Translations under genes and position numbers: made by a program
The notes under the pieces: model-generated
What the model was told of the DNA's origin: nothing
The model's database searches: none
What the model saw: the letters and a program-made list of their open reading frames with translations, nothing else
NCBI GenBank assembly: GCA_023436825.1
Contig: JAEZHS010000259.1
Span: 1 to 39,341 of the forward strand
Direction: 5' to 3'
Source of the DNA: Pseudomonadota bacterium
Lineage (GTDB): Bacteria; Pseudomonadota; Alphaproteobacteria; Reyranellales; Reyranellaceae
Length of the DNA: 39,341 nucleotides
Shown here: in pieces, positions 17,524 to 26,492 of the stretch
Position numbering within the stretch: the stretch's first letter is position 1
How the letters are laid out: each line of letters opens with the position of its first letter

Positions 17524-18993
17524 GTGCCAGTTTTGCCTTCCACCCTCTCCGGTCTCGTCGATCTCGACCGCACCGTGCGAACCCGACTGACGCGTCGCCT
17601 CTACGAGCAGCTCCGAGCGGCGATCATCGATGGACGCCTGCGGCCCGGCCATCGTTTGCCGTCGAGCCGCGTCTTCGCCGGCGAACTCGCGGTTTCTCGC
17701 AACACCGTCACGGCCGTCATCGATCAGTTGGCGGCTGAAGGTTACGTCGATGTCGGCCGCGGACGGCGCCCGACGATAGCCGCCGGCATCGTTCCCGCCC
17801 TGGCGCGCGGCGCCAGTCGGCAGACCCGTGCGGCCGGACGAGCACCGTTGTCGGCATGGGGCCGCCGCATCGGTCACGCTGGATGGCCGTTCGAAGGCGA
17901 AGGCGCTGCGCGGCCATTCGCCCCTGGAGTGGCCGATGGGCGCGCCTTTCCCCATGAGCTCTGGGGCCGACTGCTTCGACGAGCCGCACGACGCGGCCGC
18001 CTGCCGGCCAGCGCCACCAATAGTCCGGCCCTGCAGGATGCCCTGGCACGACACCTGATCGATCATCGCGGCGTCAAGACGACGCCACGGCAGATCATCG
18101 TCACGCCATCGGCGCAGGCGGCGATCGAACTGGTTTGCCGACTGATGCTCAATGCCGGGGACGTCGCGTGGTTGGAAAATCCGGGCTATGGCGGCGCGCG
18201 CGTTGCGCTCGACGCCGTCGGCGCCCGCGTCATCGGGGTGCCCATCGATCGCAGTGGCCTCGTGCTTGACGGGCGCGCGCCGGAGCCGCGGCTCATTTTC
18301 ATGACGCCGTCGCACCAGTATCCGACCGGGCGGCTGATGTCGATCGACCGGCGTCTCGACCTCCTGCGCTTCGCGGCGTCCGCCGGCGCCGTGCTGATCG
18401 AGGACGATTACGACAGCGAGTTCCACTATGACGGCCGGCCGGTGGCGTCGCTGCAGGGCCTCGATGAGACGGAATGCGTGTTCTATGTCGGCACGTTCTC
18501 CAAGGTGATGCTGTCCGACATCCGGGTCGGCTATGTCGTGGTGCCGGAAGGCCTGGTCAGGACATTCGAGACGGCCCAGCGACACGCGGGGCAGCTCGTA
18601 TCCGCGACGTTGCAGGCGGCTCTGTTCGAGTTCATCGGCGACGGCGCCTACGCCGCCCACATACGTCGCATGACGCGGGTCTACAGCGCGCGGCGAGACC
18701 ATCTGATACGGGCATTGGACGCGGCATCTCCCGGCAGCTTTGCCATCGATTCGCCCGCCGGTGGGATGCAGCTCCTGGCGCGCCTGGGCCAGGCGGACGA
18801 CGACCTGCTGCTGTGCTCCCACCTGAGAACGGCGGGCGTGACGGCGCGACCTTTGTCGAGGCACTTCGTCGGACGCACCACGCAGCGCGGCCTGTTCATG
18901 GGCTTTGCTGCCTGGAACGAGGAGGAAATCGATACCGGGGCGCGGTTGATCGGCGACGTCGTAGCGCGCTATCGCCGTCACCGACCTACCTGA
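17524..18993 (+). CDS. MocR/PdxR-type regulator (GntR HTH fused to aminotransferase fold)
   Basis: Transcription factor of 489 residues. A GntR winged helix lies at about residues 18-80 (LYEQLRAAIIDGRLRPGHRLPSSR, then SRNTVTAVIDQLAAEGY), followed by a linker and a fold-type I PLP domain. The PLP lysine is Lys327 in TFSKVMLSD, and IEDDYDSEF carries the usual Asp. The start is GTG 17524; no clear Shine-Dalgarno is present, so the mRNA may be leaderless or the start may differ. MocR proteins sense PLP or amino compounds. The likely target is the divergent EamA exporter and, with it, the fusion oxidase. Confidence 0.92.
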   Translation: MPVLPSTLSGLVDLDRTVRTRLTRRLYEQLRAAIIDGRLRPGHRLPSSRVFAGELAVSRNTVTAVIDQLAAEGYVDVGRGRRPTIAAGIVPALARGASRQTRAAGRAPLSAWGRRIGHAGWPFEGEGAARPFAPGVADGRAFPHELWGRLLRRAARRGRLPASATNSPALQDALARHLIDHRGVKTTPRQIIVTPSAQAAIELVCRLMLNAGDVAWLENPGYGGARVALDAVGARVIGVPIDRSGLVLDGRAPEPRLIFMTPSHQYPTGRLMSIDRRLDLLRFAASAGAVLIEDDYDSEFHYDGRPVASLQGLDETECVFYVGTFSKVMLSDIRVGYVVVPEGLVRTFETAQRHAGQLVSATLQAALFEFIGDGAYAAHIRRMTRVYSARRDHLIRALDAASPGSFAIDSPAGGMQLLARLGQADDDLLLCSHLRTAGVTARPLSRHFVGRTTQRGLFMGFAAWNEEEIDTGARLIGDVVARYRRHRPT

Positions 18994-19003
18994 AGCACAA
19001 TCC

Positions 19004-20503
19004 TTATGAGGGAGCGACGAAACCGTAGCGCAGGTTGGAGGGATCGCGACCGCGGCGTTCGTAGTCGGTCTTGAGCGCGGCGAAGCGATCGTCGCGCCAC
19101 GCTGCCTTCTTGATCTCGTAGCGGTACATTCTGGCCGAGTTCTCGCCGAGGATGGCGCGCTTGACCGGACCGTCGGCCGGACCGAGCTCGGCGAAGCCGA
19201 ACTTCCTGCGCATGTCCTCGGGGATCTCCAGCCGGCGCAGGCCCTCGATCTGCCATTGCGGCGCGCCGGTCCATACGGCGTCGGTGCCCCACACGATATG
19301 GTCGGCACCCATGCCCTTGACGAGCTGGCCCATCAAAGCGGCGCAGAGACGCGGCTCGGTCACCGTGGTCTGGGCGAAGATCTGGCCGAGGTCGGCGTAG
19401 ACGTTGCTGACTCCGTACTTGCCCGGGATCTCGGCGAGGTCGGTCGTCCATTCGATGCGGCCGGTCTTCTCGAACTGGGCGTAGCCTTCCGTCGACGCAC
19501 CCGGCGCGCCGGTCCAGCGGAACGCCGAGTGGTAGATCACGAAGCGGATGTTCGGCCAGTCCTTGGCCGCCTTGCCGACGTCGTCGACCGCGGCGTAGGG
19601 CGTGAGATGCGGCCAGCGCTTCTCGACCGAGGTCGGGTAGAGGCCCTTGTGCACGCAGACGATGTCGTAGCCCGCCTTCACGATCTTCTCGTAGAAGGGA
19701 TAGACCAGCTTCTCGTCGTCCATGCGCCAGGGATGGCGCGCCAGGTCCTTGTTGGTGTTGTCGCCGACCGTGTAGCCCTTCCATGAATCGGGCTTCAGCG
19801 TGGCGATGCACTTGTCGACCTCGTCCATCCAGCCGTCGTAGCCCGGCGTGAAGATGGCGTGCGACAGCAGCCTCTTGGAGCCTGCGGCCGCATTCACCTT
19901 GGCGCGCGCGTCCGCCTTCATCTCGTTGGTCAGGAACCAGTCGCGCGGATCTTCCGAGGCCGAACCGCTGATCAGCGCCACCTTCGTGTCGCTGTCGAGG
20001 AAGACCTCCTTGAACCAGTTGGGATACTTCAGGTCGTCCAGGGTCTGCGGCCTGCCCGCGAGCTCGGGATTCCAGCCGGCCTTGCCGACCGCCTCCCTGC
20101 CGCGCACGAAACCTTCGAGCCGCGTGTCGTCGCGCAGGAAGTGCGTGTGCACGTCCATGATGAACTGGTCTTTCAATCCATCGGCGCGCGCCTGCGCGAG
20201 ATCGACGCTCTTCGCCTCGGCCGGCGAGGCGCCGTCGAGCGGCCCGTAGACCTCGTTCATGGCGACGAAGGCCGTCGCCATGCCGGCGGCGGTCTGAAAG
20301 AAGCGGCGGCGCGGCAGGCCGTTCCTCTTCCCGTACTCGTCGCCGAGCGCGTTCATGCGCGCCTCGACCTTCTTCTGCCGCTCGGTCTGCGGCACCGGCA
20401 TGAACTCGTCGCTCGACACCACCTGCGTCGGCACCGGAGTCGGGTTGGCGATCAGTCGGGCCGGAGAAACGTTTGCACGTTCTTCATCGCTCAACATGCC
20501 CAT
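19004..20503 (-). CDS. Amidohydrolase (amidohydrolase-2 family) with internal Tat-like motif
   Basis: TIM-barrel metal-dependent hydrolase or decarboxylase of 499 residues (PF04909-like). MDVHTHF gives metal ligands His119 and His121; later ligands are likely in VCVHKGLYP, FVIYHSAF and IVWGTDAVW. The start at ATG 20503 has GGAGG 7 bases upstream. The first ~60 residues are a charged extension before a twin-arginine-like RRRFFQTAAGMATAFVAM segment (about residues 65-83), so the Tat-like motif is not N-terminal. An internal Met50 would make it a normal Tat signal. It lies downstream of the LLM and SDR genes in the same direction, across a palindromic element. Confidence 0.87.
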   Translation of the reverse strand: MGMLSDEERANVSPARLIANPTPVPTQVVSSDEFMPVPQTERQKKVEARMNALGDEYGKRNGLPRRRFFQTAAGMATAFVAMNEVYGPLDGASPAEAKSVDLAQARADGLKDQFIMDVHTHFLRDDTRLEGFVRGREAVGKAGWNPELAGRPQTLDDLKYPNWFKEVFLDSDTKVALISGSASEDPRDWFLTNEMKADARAKVNAAAGSKRLLSHAIFTPGYDGWMDEVDKCIATLKPDSWKGYTVGDNTNKDLARHPWRMDDEKLVYPFYEKIVKAGYDIVCVHKGLYPTSVEKRWPHLTPYAAVDDVGKAAKDWPNIRFVIYHSAFRWTGAPGASTEGYAQFEKTGRIEWTTDLAEIPGKYGVSNVYADLGQIFAQTTVTEPRLCAALMGQLVKGMGADHIVWGTDAVWTGAPQWQIEGLRRLEIPEDMRRKFGFAELGPADGPVKRAILGENSARMYRYEIKKAAWRDDRFAALKTDYERRGRDPSNLRYGFVAPS

Positions 20504-20553
20504 GGGCCATCCTCCAGGGGTTAGCGCGTACGGAGGCGAAGCTGCACTCAGCC

Positions 20554-20700
20554 TCCTCCACCGTCTTACGGGGGAGGGTAGGGAGGGGGCGAGCCTCCGT
20601 CCAGATACGCGAGAATTACAGACCGTCTGATCTGCAATCTCACAGATCTTTTTTGCGGCCTTCCCCCTCCCAGCGTCCCCCGTAAGACGGGAGAGGAGGA
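20554..20700. repeat. 147-bp palindromic (MITE-like) element, copy 2
   Basis: Terminal inverted repeats surround CCGTCTTACGGG (left, 20554-20573) and CCCGTAAGACGGG (right, ~20678-20700). The interior has GTAGGGAGGGGG and GATCTTTTTTGCGGCC, matching the minus strand of the element at 6894-7036 with diverged bases. It fills the 207-base gap between the LLM stop and the amidohydrolase start. It may fold into a strong hairpin in the transcript and separate expression of the two genes. Confidence 0.8.
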
Positions 20701-20710
20701 AGGTTCAAAT

Positions 20711-21874
20711 TCAACGGAAACGCGGCATCACCTTGGTCCAGAAGGTCTCGATGGATTTCATCAGGATCGGGTGTGGAACCAGGGCGTTGTACGTGTAGCA
20801 GAAGACCCAATCGACGGGCTGGCGTTTCTGCTGGGTCTCCATTGCCCGCAGCACCGTGTCGACGGTGCCGACATAGGCGTAGCCCATCTCGATCACTTCG
20901 TCGGACGTCGGGCTCTTGCCGGTCTTGGGATCCTGCATGCCGCGACGGAAACCGAAGGGCTCGAACCAGGCGCGGCCGGAGAATTGGCCGGAATCGCGCC
21001 ACAGCGCCTTCGCCTCCTCGTCCGTGTCGCAGATGATGACGTCACGCAGCACGCCCACGCCCTGCCCCTTGGGCTTGCCGGAGACCTCCGAATAGACGCT
21101 GTAGAGCTTCTCCTCGTAGACCGGCAGCATCGGCGGCAGGATGGGCGTGATGCCCTCCAAGGCGCAGAAGCGCACGGTGCTCTCCGAGCTGGCGAAGGGC
21201 TGGAACAGCGGCGGATGCGGCTTCTGCAGCGGCTTCGGCACCACGCCGACCGCCGTCAGGATGCCGTCCTTCACACCCTTGCCCCACTTCTCCGTGGTGT
21301 CGAGCGTCCACGGCGTGGGACCGGCCGGCACCTTCCAGAACTTGCCGTCGAAGGTCAGCATCTCCTCGGTCCAGCACTTCTTGACGATGCGGAAGTTCTC
21401 TTCGAAGGCCAGCCGGTTGGCGTTGTCGATCTCGTCGTGCTGGTTGGGCAATGCGCCATGGATGCCGTGCGTCTGCTGCGCCATGACGTCGACCCAGCGT
21501 CGCTGGTAGCCGCGCGCGAAGCCTGCGTTGGCGCGCCCGCCCGTCATGTGGTCGAGCATGGCGATGTCTTCGGCGACGCGGATCGGATTGCTGGCCGGCA
21601 AGACGATGCCGAGCTGGCCGACACGGATGCGCCTGGTCTGCATCGCGAAGTAGAGGTCGAGCAGCACCGGATTGTTGGAAAGCTCGAAGCCCTCGATATG
21701 GAAGTGATGCTCGGTGAAGCTCACCGAATCGTAGCCGAGCTCGTCGCCGAGCTTTATCTGCTCCGTCAGCTCTCCCAGCATGCGCTGATAAAAGTGCGGG
21801 TTCATGCCGGCCATGCCGGCTTCGATCTCGGCGCGGCTGCCGATGCTCGGCAGATAGAACAGCGAAGCCTTCAT
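20711..21874 (-). CDS. LLM-class flavin-dependent monooxygenase
   Basis: Luciferase-like monooxygenase of 387 residues. MKASLFYLPSIG begins the barrel; DSVSFTEHHFHIEGFELSNNPVLL and IRVGQLGIVLPASNPIRVAEDIAMLDHMTGGR are the conserved flavin-binding core of the alkanal-monooxygenase-like group. KPLQKPHPPLFQPFASS follows in the second half. Its ATG (21874) lies immediately after the SDR stop (21875), so the two are coupled. It would use reduced FMN to hydroxylate or cleave a substrate; none can be named. It differs clearly from the shorter LLM protein at 8590-9519. Confidence 0.9.
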   Translation of the reverse strand: MKASLFYLPSIGSRAEIEAGMAGMNPHFYQRMLGELTEQIKLGDELGYDSVSFTEHHFHIEGFELSNNPVLLDLYFAMQTRRIRVGQLGIVLPASNPIRVAEDIAMLDHMTGGRANAGFARGYQRRWVDVMAQQTHGIHGALPNQHDEIDNANRLAFEENFRIVKKCWTEEMLTFDGKFWKVPAGPTPWTLDTTEKWGKGVKDGILTAVGVVPKPLQKPHPPLFQPFASSESTVRFCALEGITPILPPMLPVYEEKLYSVYSEVSGKPKGQGVGVLRDVIICDTDEEAKALWRDSGQFSGRAWFEPFGFRRGMQDPKTGKSPTSDEVIEMGYAYVGTVDTVLRAMETQQKRQPVDWVFCYTYNALVPHPILMKSIETFWTKVMPRFR

Positions 21875-22657
21875 CTATTTTCCTTTCGGGGTCGCAGCCA
21901 CACCCGGCGCATGGTTGAGGATGGAACGCGTGAGCCCGCCATCGACCACCAGCGACTGGGCGGTGATGTAGCTGGCGGCGGGGCTCAGCAGGAAGGCAAT
22001 GACATCGGCAATATCGGCCGGCGTGGCGATCCGGCCGAGCGGCACGATGCCGGCGCGCGCCCGCGCCAGCTTGGGCTGGCTGTAGATCGCCTCGGTCATC
22101 GAGGTGTGCACGAAGCCCGGGCAGACGGCATTGGCGCGGATGCCGTCGGGCCCCCACTCCATGGCCATCATCTCGGTCAGCATGATCAGCGCCGCCTTGG
22201 CCGGACTGTAGGCGCCGGTCGGAAGCTGCGGCATGACGCCGGACATCGACGATACGTTGACGATGGCGCCCTTGGATTTGCGCAGGTGTGGATGCGCCGC
22301 CTTGGCCAGCAGCCAGTTGGCGCGCAGGTTGATGTTGAACAGGCGATCCCACGCCTCGATTTCGAGGTCGACCAGCTTGGCGGGCGCCGTGATGCCGGCA
22401 TTGCCGACGATGGCGTCGATGCCGCCCATCGCCTTGGCGGCCGCGTCGATCACCTTGGCCGGTTCCCTGGGCTTCGCCATGTCGGCGCGCAGCGTCTTCA
22501 CCTTGCAGCCCGCGCCGCGCGCCTCGGCGGCAAGAGCTTCGAGCTCGTCGAGATAGGCCACGTCGCACAGCGTCAGCGCACGGGCGCCGTCGGCGGCGAG
22601 CTTCAGCGCCGTGGCTCGGCCGATGCCTCGGCTGGCGCCGGTGATCACGACCCGCAT
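21875..22657 (-). CDS. Short-chain dehydrogenase/reductase
   Basis: Classical SDR of 260 residues that oxidises or reduces a hydroxyl/keto group with NAD(P). Motifs are TGASRGIG (6-13), GNAGI (replacing the usual NNAG), the catalytic Ser at 136/137 (VSSMSG), Tyr150 and Lys154 (YSPAK), and the C-terminal VVDGGL. The start ATG 22657 has GGAGG close upstream, at the edge of a small hairpin. It is first in a minus-strand run with the LLM monooxygenase and amidohydrolase. Confidence 0.92.
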   Translation of the reverse strand: MRVVITGASRGIGRATALKLAADGARALTLCDVAYLDELEALAAEARGAGCKVKTLRADMAKPREPAKVIDAAAKAMGGIDAIVGNAGITAPAKLVDLEIEAWDRLFNINLRANWLLAKAAHPHLRKSKGAIVNVSSMSGVMPQLPTGAYSPAKAALIMLTEMMAMEWGPDGIRANAVCPGFVHTSMTEAIYSQPKLARARAGIVPLGRIATPADIADVIAFLLSPAASYITAQSLVVDGGLTRSILNHAPGVAATPKGK

Positions 22658-22661
22658 GTTT

Positions 22662-22681
22662 CCTCCCGTCTTATGGGACGG
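22662..22681 (-). promoter_or_regulatory. Hairpin adjoining the SDR ribosome-binding site
   Basis: On the minus strand CCGTC (22681-22677) and GACGG (22670-22666) pair around a 6-base loop, and the GGAGG ribosome-binding site starts within the 3' arm (22666-22662). The sequence (CCCATAAGACGGGAGG) resembles the ends of the two palindromic elements, so it may be a fragment of one that now provides the ribosome-binding site. Confidence 0.4.
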
Positions 22682-22726
22682 AGGGTGGCACGGTTCTCGG
22701 CTTGGGGTCGATCTTCCTAAGGCCGC

Positions 22727-23134
22727 TCAACTTCCCGTGCGGAACGGGTTGGAGATGCGCAGCCGACCGTCGATCACGATGCCGTCCTGCATATCCTCCG
22801 ACCACAACGTATCGCTGCCAGCCTGAAGCGCAGATGCCGCGATCAGGGCATCGAATATCGAATAGCCATAACGCTCAGCTATGCGCAAAGCCTCGTCGTG
22901 CGTCGCGAGGTCGAGCGCGAGAACCGTCGGGCAAAGTGCCCGCAAGTCCGAAATGGCCTCAGCTACCTCCCGCCAGTCCATGCCAAGCTTGCGCCGTGCG
23001 ACGTTCGCGAATTCGTTGAGCACCTGGACGCTGACGACCGGCTTGGTCTGCAGCAAGGCCTGCGCAACGGTGGCTCGGCTGTCCGTCGTGAATGCGTAGA
23101 TCAGGACATTGCTGTCCAGGAAGTCGGCGGCCAT
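22727..23134 (-). CDS. vapC: VapC-like PIN-domain toxin
   Basis: PIN-domain ribonuclease of 135 residues. The acidic metal-binding residues are visible: Asp7 (FLDSNVLIY), Glu41 (LNEFAN), Asp95 (IFDALIAASAL) and Asp114 (SEDM). Family members cleave tRNA or rRNA unless bound by their antitoxin. The ATG at 23134 lies 5 bases after the antitoxin stop, the usual antitoxin-first order. It may be an acquired module between the SDR operon and the amidase gene. Confidence 0.9.
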   Translation of the reverse strand: MAADFLDSNVLIYAFTTDSRATVAQALLQTKPVVSVQVLNEFANVARRKLGMDWREVAEAISDLRALCPTVLALDLATHDEALRIAERYGYSIFDALIAASALQAGSDTLWSEDMQDGIVIDGRLRISNPFRTGS

Positions 23135-23139
23135 CGCCC

Positions 23140-23370
23140 CTACCGGGCGTTGGCCTCATCTCGGTCAAACTTCCAGTCAGGCGGCAATTCCTTGCGGAAG
23201 GCCTGGATCCGCTTGAGCGCCCTCTCGCGGCTTCGGTCCCTCGCAATATCGAAGGCACGCTCGCCGACGACGTGAACCTCGACCTCGTCACCTTCCTTGA
23301 GCTTCAATGCCTCGACGACCGACGCGGGAAGTCGAATGGCAAGGCTATTGCCCCACTTGGAAACCTGCAT
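23140..23370 (-). CDS. vapB: AbrB/MazE-type antitoxin
   Basis: Small DNA-binding antitoxin of 76 residues. The N-terminal swapped-hairpin domain is typical (MQVSKWGNSLAIRLPASVV, then LKLKEGDEVEVHVVG). The basic, tryptophan-containing C-terminus (RKELPPDWKFDRDE) is the expected toxin-binding tail. Start ATG 23370 begins the conserved domain; in-frame upstream codons extend into the operator and beyond and are not plausible. It probably neutralises the adjacent toxin and represses the pair through the palindrome upstream. Confidence 0.88.
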   Translation of the reverse strand: MQVSKWGNSLAIRLPASVVEALKLKEGDEVEVHVVGERAFDIARDRSRERALKRIQAFRKELPPDWKFDRDEANAR

Positions 23371-23383
23371 TTGACGCCTCGAT

Positions 23384-23423
23384 GATATACAGACAATATG
23401 TATATCTAGCATGACGCCGTCAA
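23384..23423 (-). promoter_or_regulatory. vapBC promoter with overlapping operator palindrome
   Basis: GATATAC (23384-23390) and GTATATC (23400-23406) are exact inverted repeats with a 9-base spacer. On the minus strand TTGACG (23423-23418) and CATATT (23400-23395) are 17 bases apart, a plausible -35/-10 pair overlapping the palindrome. This is the expected layout for autoregulation by the antitoxin. The -35 overlaps the amidase stop codon. Confidence 0.6.
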
Positions 23424-24865
23424 GCCGGCGGCACAGTCCCTGGTCTAGGGTCGATTGGCAGAAATTTGTCCAGGCCAACGAGTTGCTCGTAGAGCGCCGC
23501 GGCCTGCAGCAACGCCGCCTCACCACGCGGCTTGCCTACGAGTTGCAGGCCGACGGGACGGCCGTACTGGTCGAAGCCGCAGGGCACGGCGATGGCCGGA
23601 CAGGTGCTGACGGTGATCACCGAGTTGACCGTCGACCCCGCCATGTAGTTCTCGGGCTTCTTGCCGGCGATGGTCTCGGGATGGCGCAGGTTGACGTCGA
23701 ACGCGCCCGTCGGCGCGCCGGGCGTCACCAGAAGATCGTACGTCTGGAAGAACTCGATCATACGCCGATAGAAGGCGGCACGCTCGCGCTCGGCCCAGGC
23801 AATGGCCGATGGCGTCTGCTTCAGGCCGCGCTCGGTGTTCCAGATGATGTCGGGCTTGAACTTGTCGCGGTTCTCGGCGATCTGCAATTCGCGATCGACG
23901 ACGAACTGCTGGCTGCGCAGGTTGAGGAACGCCTCGTCGATATTGCCGATGTCGGGCGAAGCCTCCTCGACGATGCAGCCCAGCTCCTCGAAGCGGCGCG
24001 CCATCCTGGTGCAGATGTCGCGGACCTCGCCGTCGATCGCCATCTTTCCGTTGTAGTCGGCGGTGAAGGCGACGCGCTTGGGGAGCACCGGTCGCGCCAC
24101 TGCGTCGCTGAACGACACCGACGGCGCGTCGAAGGTCATGGGATCGTGCAGGCAAAGGCCGGACATGGTGTCGAGGAACAGCGCGAGGTCGGCGACGTTG
24201 CGCGCCATCGGCCCCTGCACCGAGAGTGGCGCCCAGAGATTGTTGGAGGTGCCGCGGGTGACGCGGCCGGGCGACGGGCGCAGACCGACGACCGAGCAAT
24301 AGGTGCCGGGCCGGCGCAGCGAGCCGCCATGATCAGAGCCGTGCGCCAGCCAGACCTCGCCGGTCGCCAGCGACACCGCGCCGCCGCCGGTCGAGCCGCC
24401 GCAGGTCAGCGACGTGTTCCAGGGGTTGCGCGTGCGGCCGAACACTTCGTTGAAGGTGCTGCCGCCGGCGCCGAATTCCGGCGTGTTCGACTTGGCGACG
24501 ACGATGCCGCCCTTGCGCTCGATGCGCTCGACCAGGGGATGCGACTTGGCCGGCACGTGGTTGGCGTACAAGGGCGAGCCGTAGGTGGTGCGGACGCCCG
24601 CGACGTCGGTCAGGTCCTTGATCGAGACCGGGAGGCCGGCGAGCCAGCCTGCTTCGCCAGAGGCTTCGCAGGCCGAGCCCTGCATGATGCGCTTGGCGTG
24701 GTCGCGGGCGCGGTCGAAGCATACGGTGGGGAGCGCGTTGACGGCGGGCTCGACCTCGGCGGTGCGTTTGGCCGAGGCCTCGATGAGGTCGAGGGGCGAG
24801 ATCTCCTTCTTCTTCAGCAGGGACACGGCCTCGACAGCCGACAGACGCCACAGTTCGCCACTCAT
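23420..24865 (-). CDS. Amidase-signature family hydrolase
   Basis: Amidase of 481 residues with the Ser-cisSer-Lys triad: Lys83 (VSIKDL), Ser158 (CGGSTGGGA) and Ser182 (GSDHGGSLRRP). It hydrolyses an amide to acid and ammonia in the cytoplasm. ATG 24865 has GGAGG 6 bases upstream. It starts 29 bases after the carboxyltransferase stop and is probably last in the TetR-ligase-carboxyltransferase operon. An amidase releasing an acid for the nearby CoA ligase is a reasonable idea, but the substrate is unknown. Confidence 0.93.
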   Translation of the reverse strand: MSGELWRLSAVEAVSLLKKKEISPLDLIEASAKRTAEVEPAVNALPTVCFDRARDHAKRIMQGSACEASGEAGWLAGLPVSIKDLTDVAGVRTTYGSPLYANHVPAKSHPLVERIERKGGIVVAKSNTPEFGAGGSTFNEVFGRTRNPWNTSLTCGGSTGGGAVSLATGEVWLAHGSDHGGSLRRPGTYCSVVGLRPSPGRVTRGTSNNLWAPLSVQGPMARNVADLALFLDTMSGLCLHDPMTFDAPSVSFSDAVARPVLPKRVAFTADYNGKMAIDGEVRDICTRMARRFEELGCIVEEASPDIGNIDEAFLNLRSQQFVVDRELQIAENRDKFKPDIIWNTERGLKQTPSAIAWAERERAAFYRRMIEFFQTYDLLVTPGAPTGAFDVNLRHPETIAGKKPENYMAGSTVNSVITVSTCPAIAVPCGFDQYGRPVGLQLVGKPRGEAALLQAAALYEQLVGLDKFLPIDPRPGTVPPA

Positions 24866-24894
24866 GCTTCACCTCCGCCGGCAGTCTGCCAGCT

Positions 24895-26484
24895 TCAGAT
24901 CGGCGTGATCGAGCGGAATTTGGGCGGATGATCGTGCGGGCGGCGCGGCTGCGCGGAGTCGAGGACCTCCGCCAGGCGGCGGCGGGTGTCGCGGGGGTCG
25001 ATGATGTCGTCGATGCCGAAGCCCTCGGCCGCGCGCAGGGCGCCGATGCGGGCCCGCGTCTCGTCGATCATCTGCTGGCGGCGGGCGACGGGATCGGCGG
25101 CGGCCTCGTAGTCCTTGCGGAACGCGACGTCGATCGCGCCCTCGATCGACATGGCGCAGATTTCGGCTGACGGCCAGGCGAGGCAGGCATCGGCCGAGAA
25201 GCTGCGGCCGCCGCACATGGCGAAGTAGCCGAGTCCGTAGCCCTTGCGCAGCACGACGGAGACGCGCGGCACCGAGGCGTGGCCCCATTCGAACACCAGC
25301 TTGGCGCTGCGGCGGCCGAGGCTCGTGCGTTCCGCGCTCGAGCCGATGGAGAAGCCCGGCACATCCACGAACGAGACGATCGGCAGGCCGAAGGCGTCGC
25401 ACAGGGCGATGAAATGAGCGCCCTTGTCGCAGGCGTCGCTGTTGATCATGCCGCCCAGCCGGAGCGGCTGGTTGGCGATGAAACCGACCGGACGGCCACC
25501 CAGCCGCGCCAGGGCGGTGATCATGTTGCCGGCAAAGGTCGGCTTCAGCTCGAAGTAACTGCCGAGGTCGGCGAGTTCGCGCAGCACCTTGCGCACGTCA
25601 TAGGCCTTGCGTGTCGAGACCGGCACCAGGTCGAGGAGCGAGTCCGGCAGCCGCGCCAGCGGCCGCGGCTCGTCGACGATCCGCTGCGGCCCCCGCGCAT
25701 TGCCCGGCAGGTAGGACAGGAAGCGTCGCGCCGCGGCGAAGGCCTCGTCCTCGCTGTCGACGCCGAGGTCGGCGATGCCCTGGCGGTCGACCTGCACCTC
25801 GGCGCCACCCAGCTCCATGGCGTCGACCTCCTCGCCGGTCGCGGCCTTCACCAGCGCCGGACCCGCGATGCCCATGGTCGAGAGGCCACGCACCATGACC
25901 ACGAGATCGGCCATGCCGGCGTAATTCGTCGGGCCGGCGAAGCCTGCGCCCAGCATCAGCGCCACCATGGGCACCCAGCCCGAGGCGCGGGCGAAGTTGT
26001 GGAAGGTGGCGTTGGCATTGGCGAAGTGGCGCGCATCCTGGCCGTCCTGGATGCGATGGCCGCCGCCGTCGAGGATCATCACCAGCGGCAGGCCGCGCGT
26101 GATGGCGACCTGCAGCGCGCGCTGGATCTTGGCGCTCCCCAGCCGGCCGATGCTGCCGCCGTGCACCGAGAAGTCCTGCGAGAAGACGACGACCGGCCGG
26201 CCGTCAATGAGCGCCGTGCCTTTGACCACGCCGTCGGCCGGCGAGGCCGTGCGCACGGGAAACTTCTCGGCGCCAATGCCGTCGTCCTCGGCTGTTACGA
26301 GCCCGCCGACCTCGCTGAACGAGCCGGGATCGACCAGGCGCGCGATGCGCTCGCGGGCGCTGAGGCGACCTCGCTTGGCGAGCTTTTCCATGGCGCCATG
26401 ACGTGCTGCGTCACTGAGCGTGTTGCGCACGGAGTCCACGCGATCGATCAGGTCGCGCATGGTGGGTGGATTGGTGGTCGACAT
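24895..26484 (-). CDS. Acyl-CoA carboxylase carboxyltransferase (beta) subunit
   Basis: Carboxyltransferase of 529 residues like propionyl- or methylcrotonyl-CoA carboxylase beta. The N-terminal crotonase-like half has RGRLSARERIARLVDPGSF and FSQDFSVHGGS. The C-terminal half has the IANQPLRLGGMINSD region, FVDVPGF and RKGYGLGYFAMCG. It moves CO2 between biotin and an acyl-CoA. Start ATG 26484 lies 8 bases after the ligase stop. Its biotin carrier is probably the 74-residue protein at 29820-30044; no biotin carboxylase is in the window. In this family acyl-CoA decarboxylase or transcarboxylase roles are also possible. Confidence 0.92.
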   Translation of the reverse strand: MSTTNPPTMRDLIDRVDSVRNTLSDAARHGAMEKLAKRGRLSARERIARLVDPGSFSEVGGLVTAEDDGIGAEKFPVRTASPADGVVKGTALIDGRPVVVFSQDFSVHGGSIGRLGSAKIQRALQVAITRGLPLVMILDGGGHRIQDGQDARHFANANATFHNFARASGWVPMVALMLGAGFAGPTNYAGMADLVVMVRGLSTMGIAGPALVKAATGEEVDAMELGGAEVQVDRQGIADLGVDSEDEAFAAARRFLSYLPGNARGPQRIVDEPRPLARLPDSLLDLVPVSTRKAYDVRKVLRELADLGSYFELKPTFAGNMITALARLGGRPVGFIANQPLRLGGMINSDACDKGAHFIALCDAFGLPIVSFVDVPGFSIGSSAERTSLGRRSAKLVFEWGHASVPRVSVVLRKGYGLGYFAMCGGRSFSADACLAWPSAEICAMSIEGAIDVAFRKDYEAAADPVARRQQMIDETRARIGALRAAEGFGIDDIIDPRDTRRRLAEVLDSAQPRRPHDHPPKFRSITPI

Positions 26485-26492
26485 GGTCTCTC

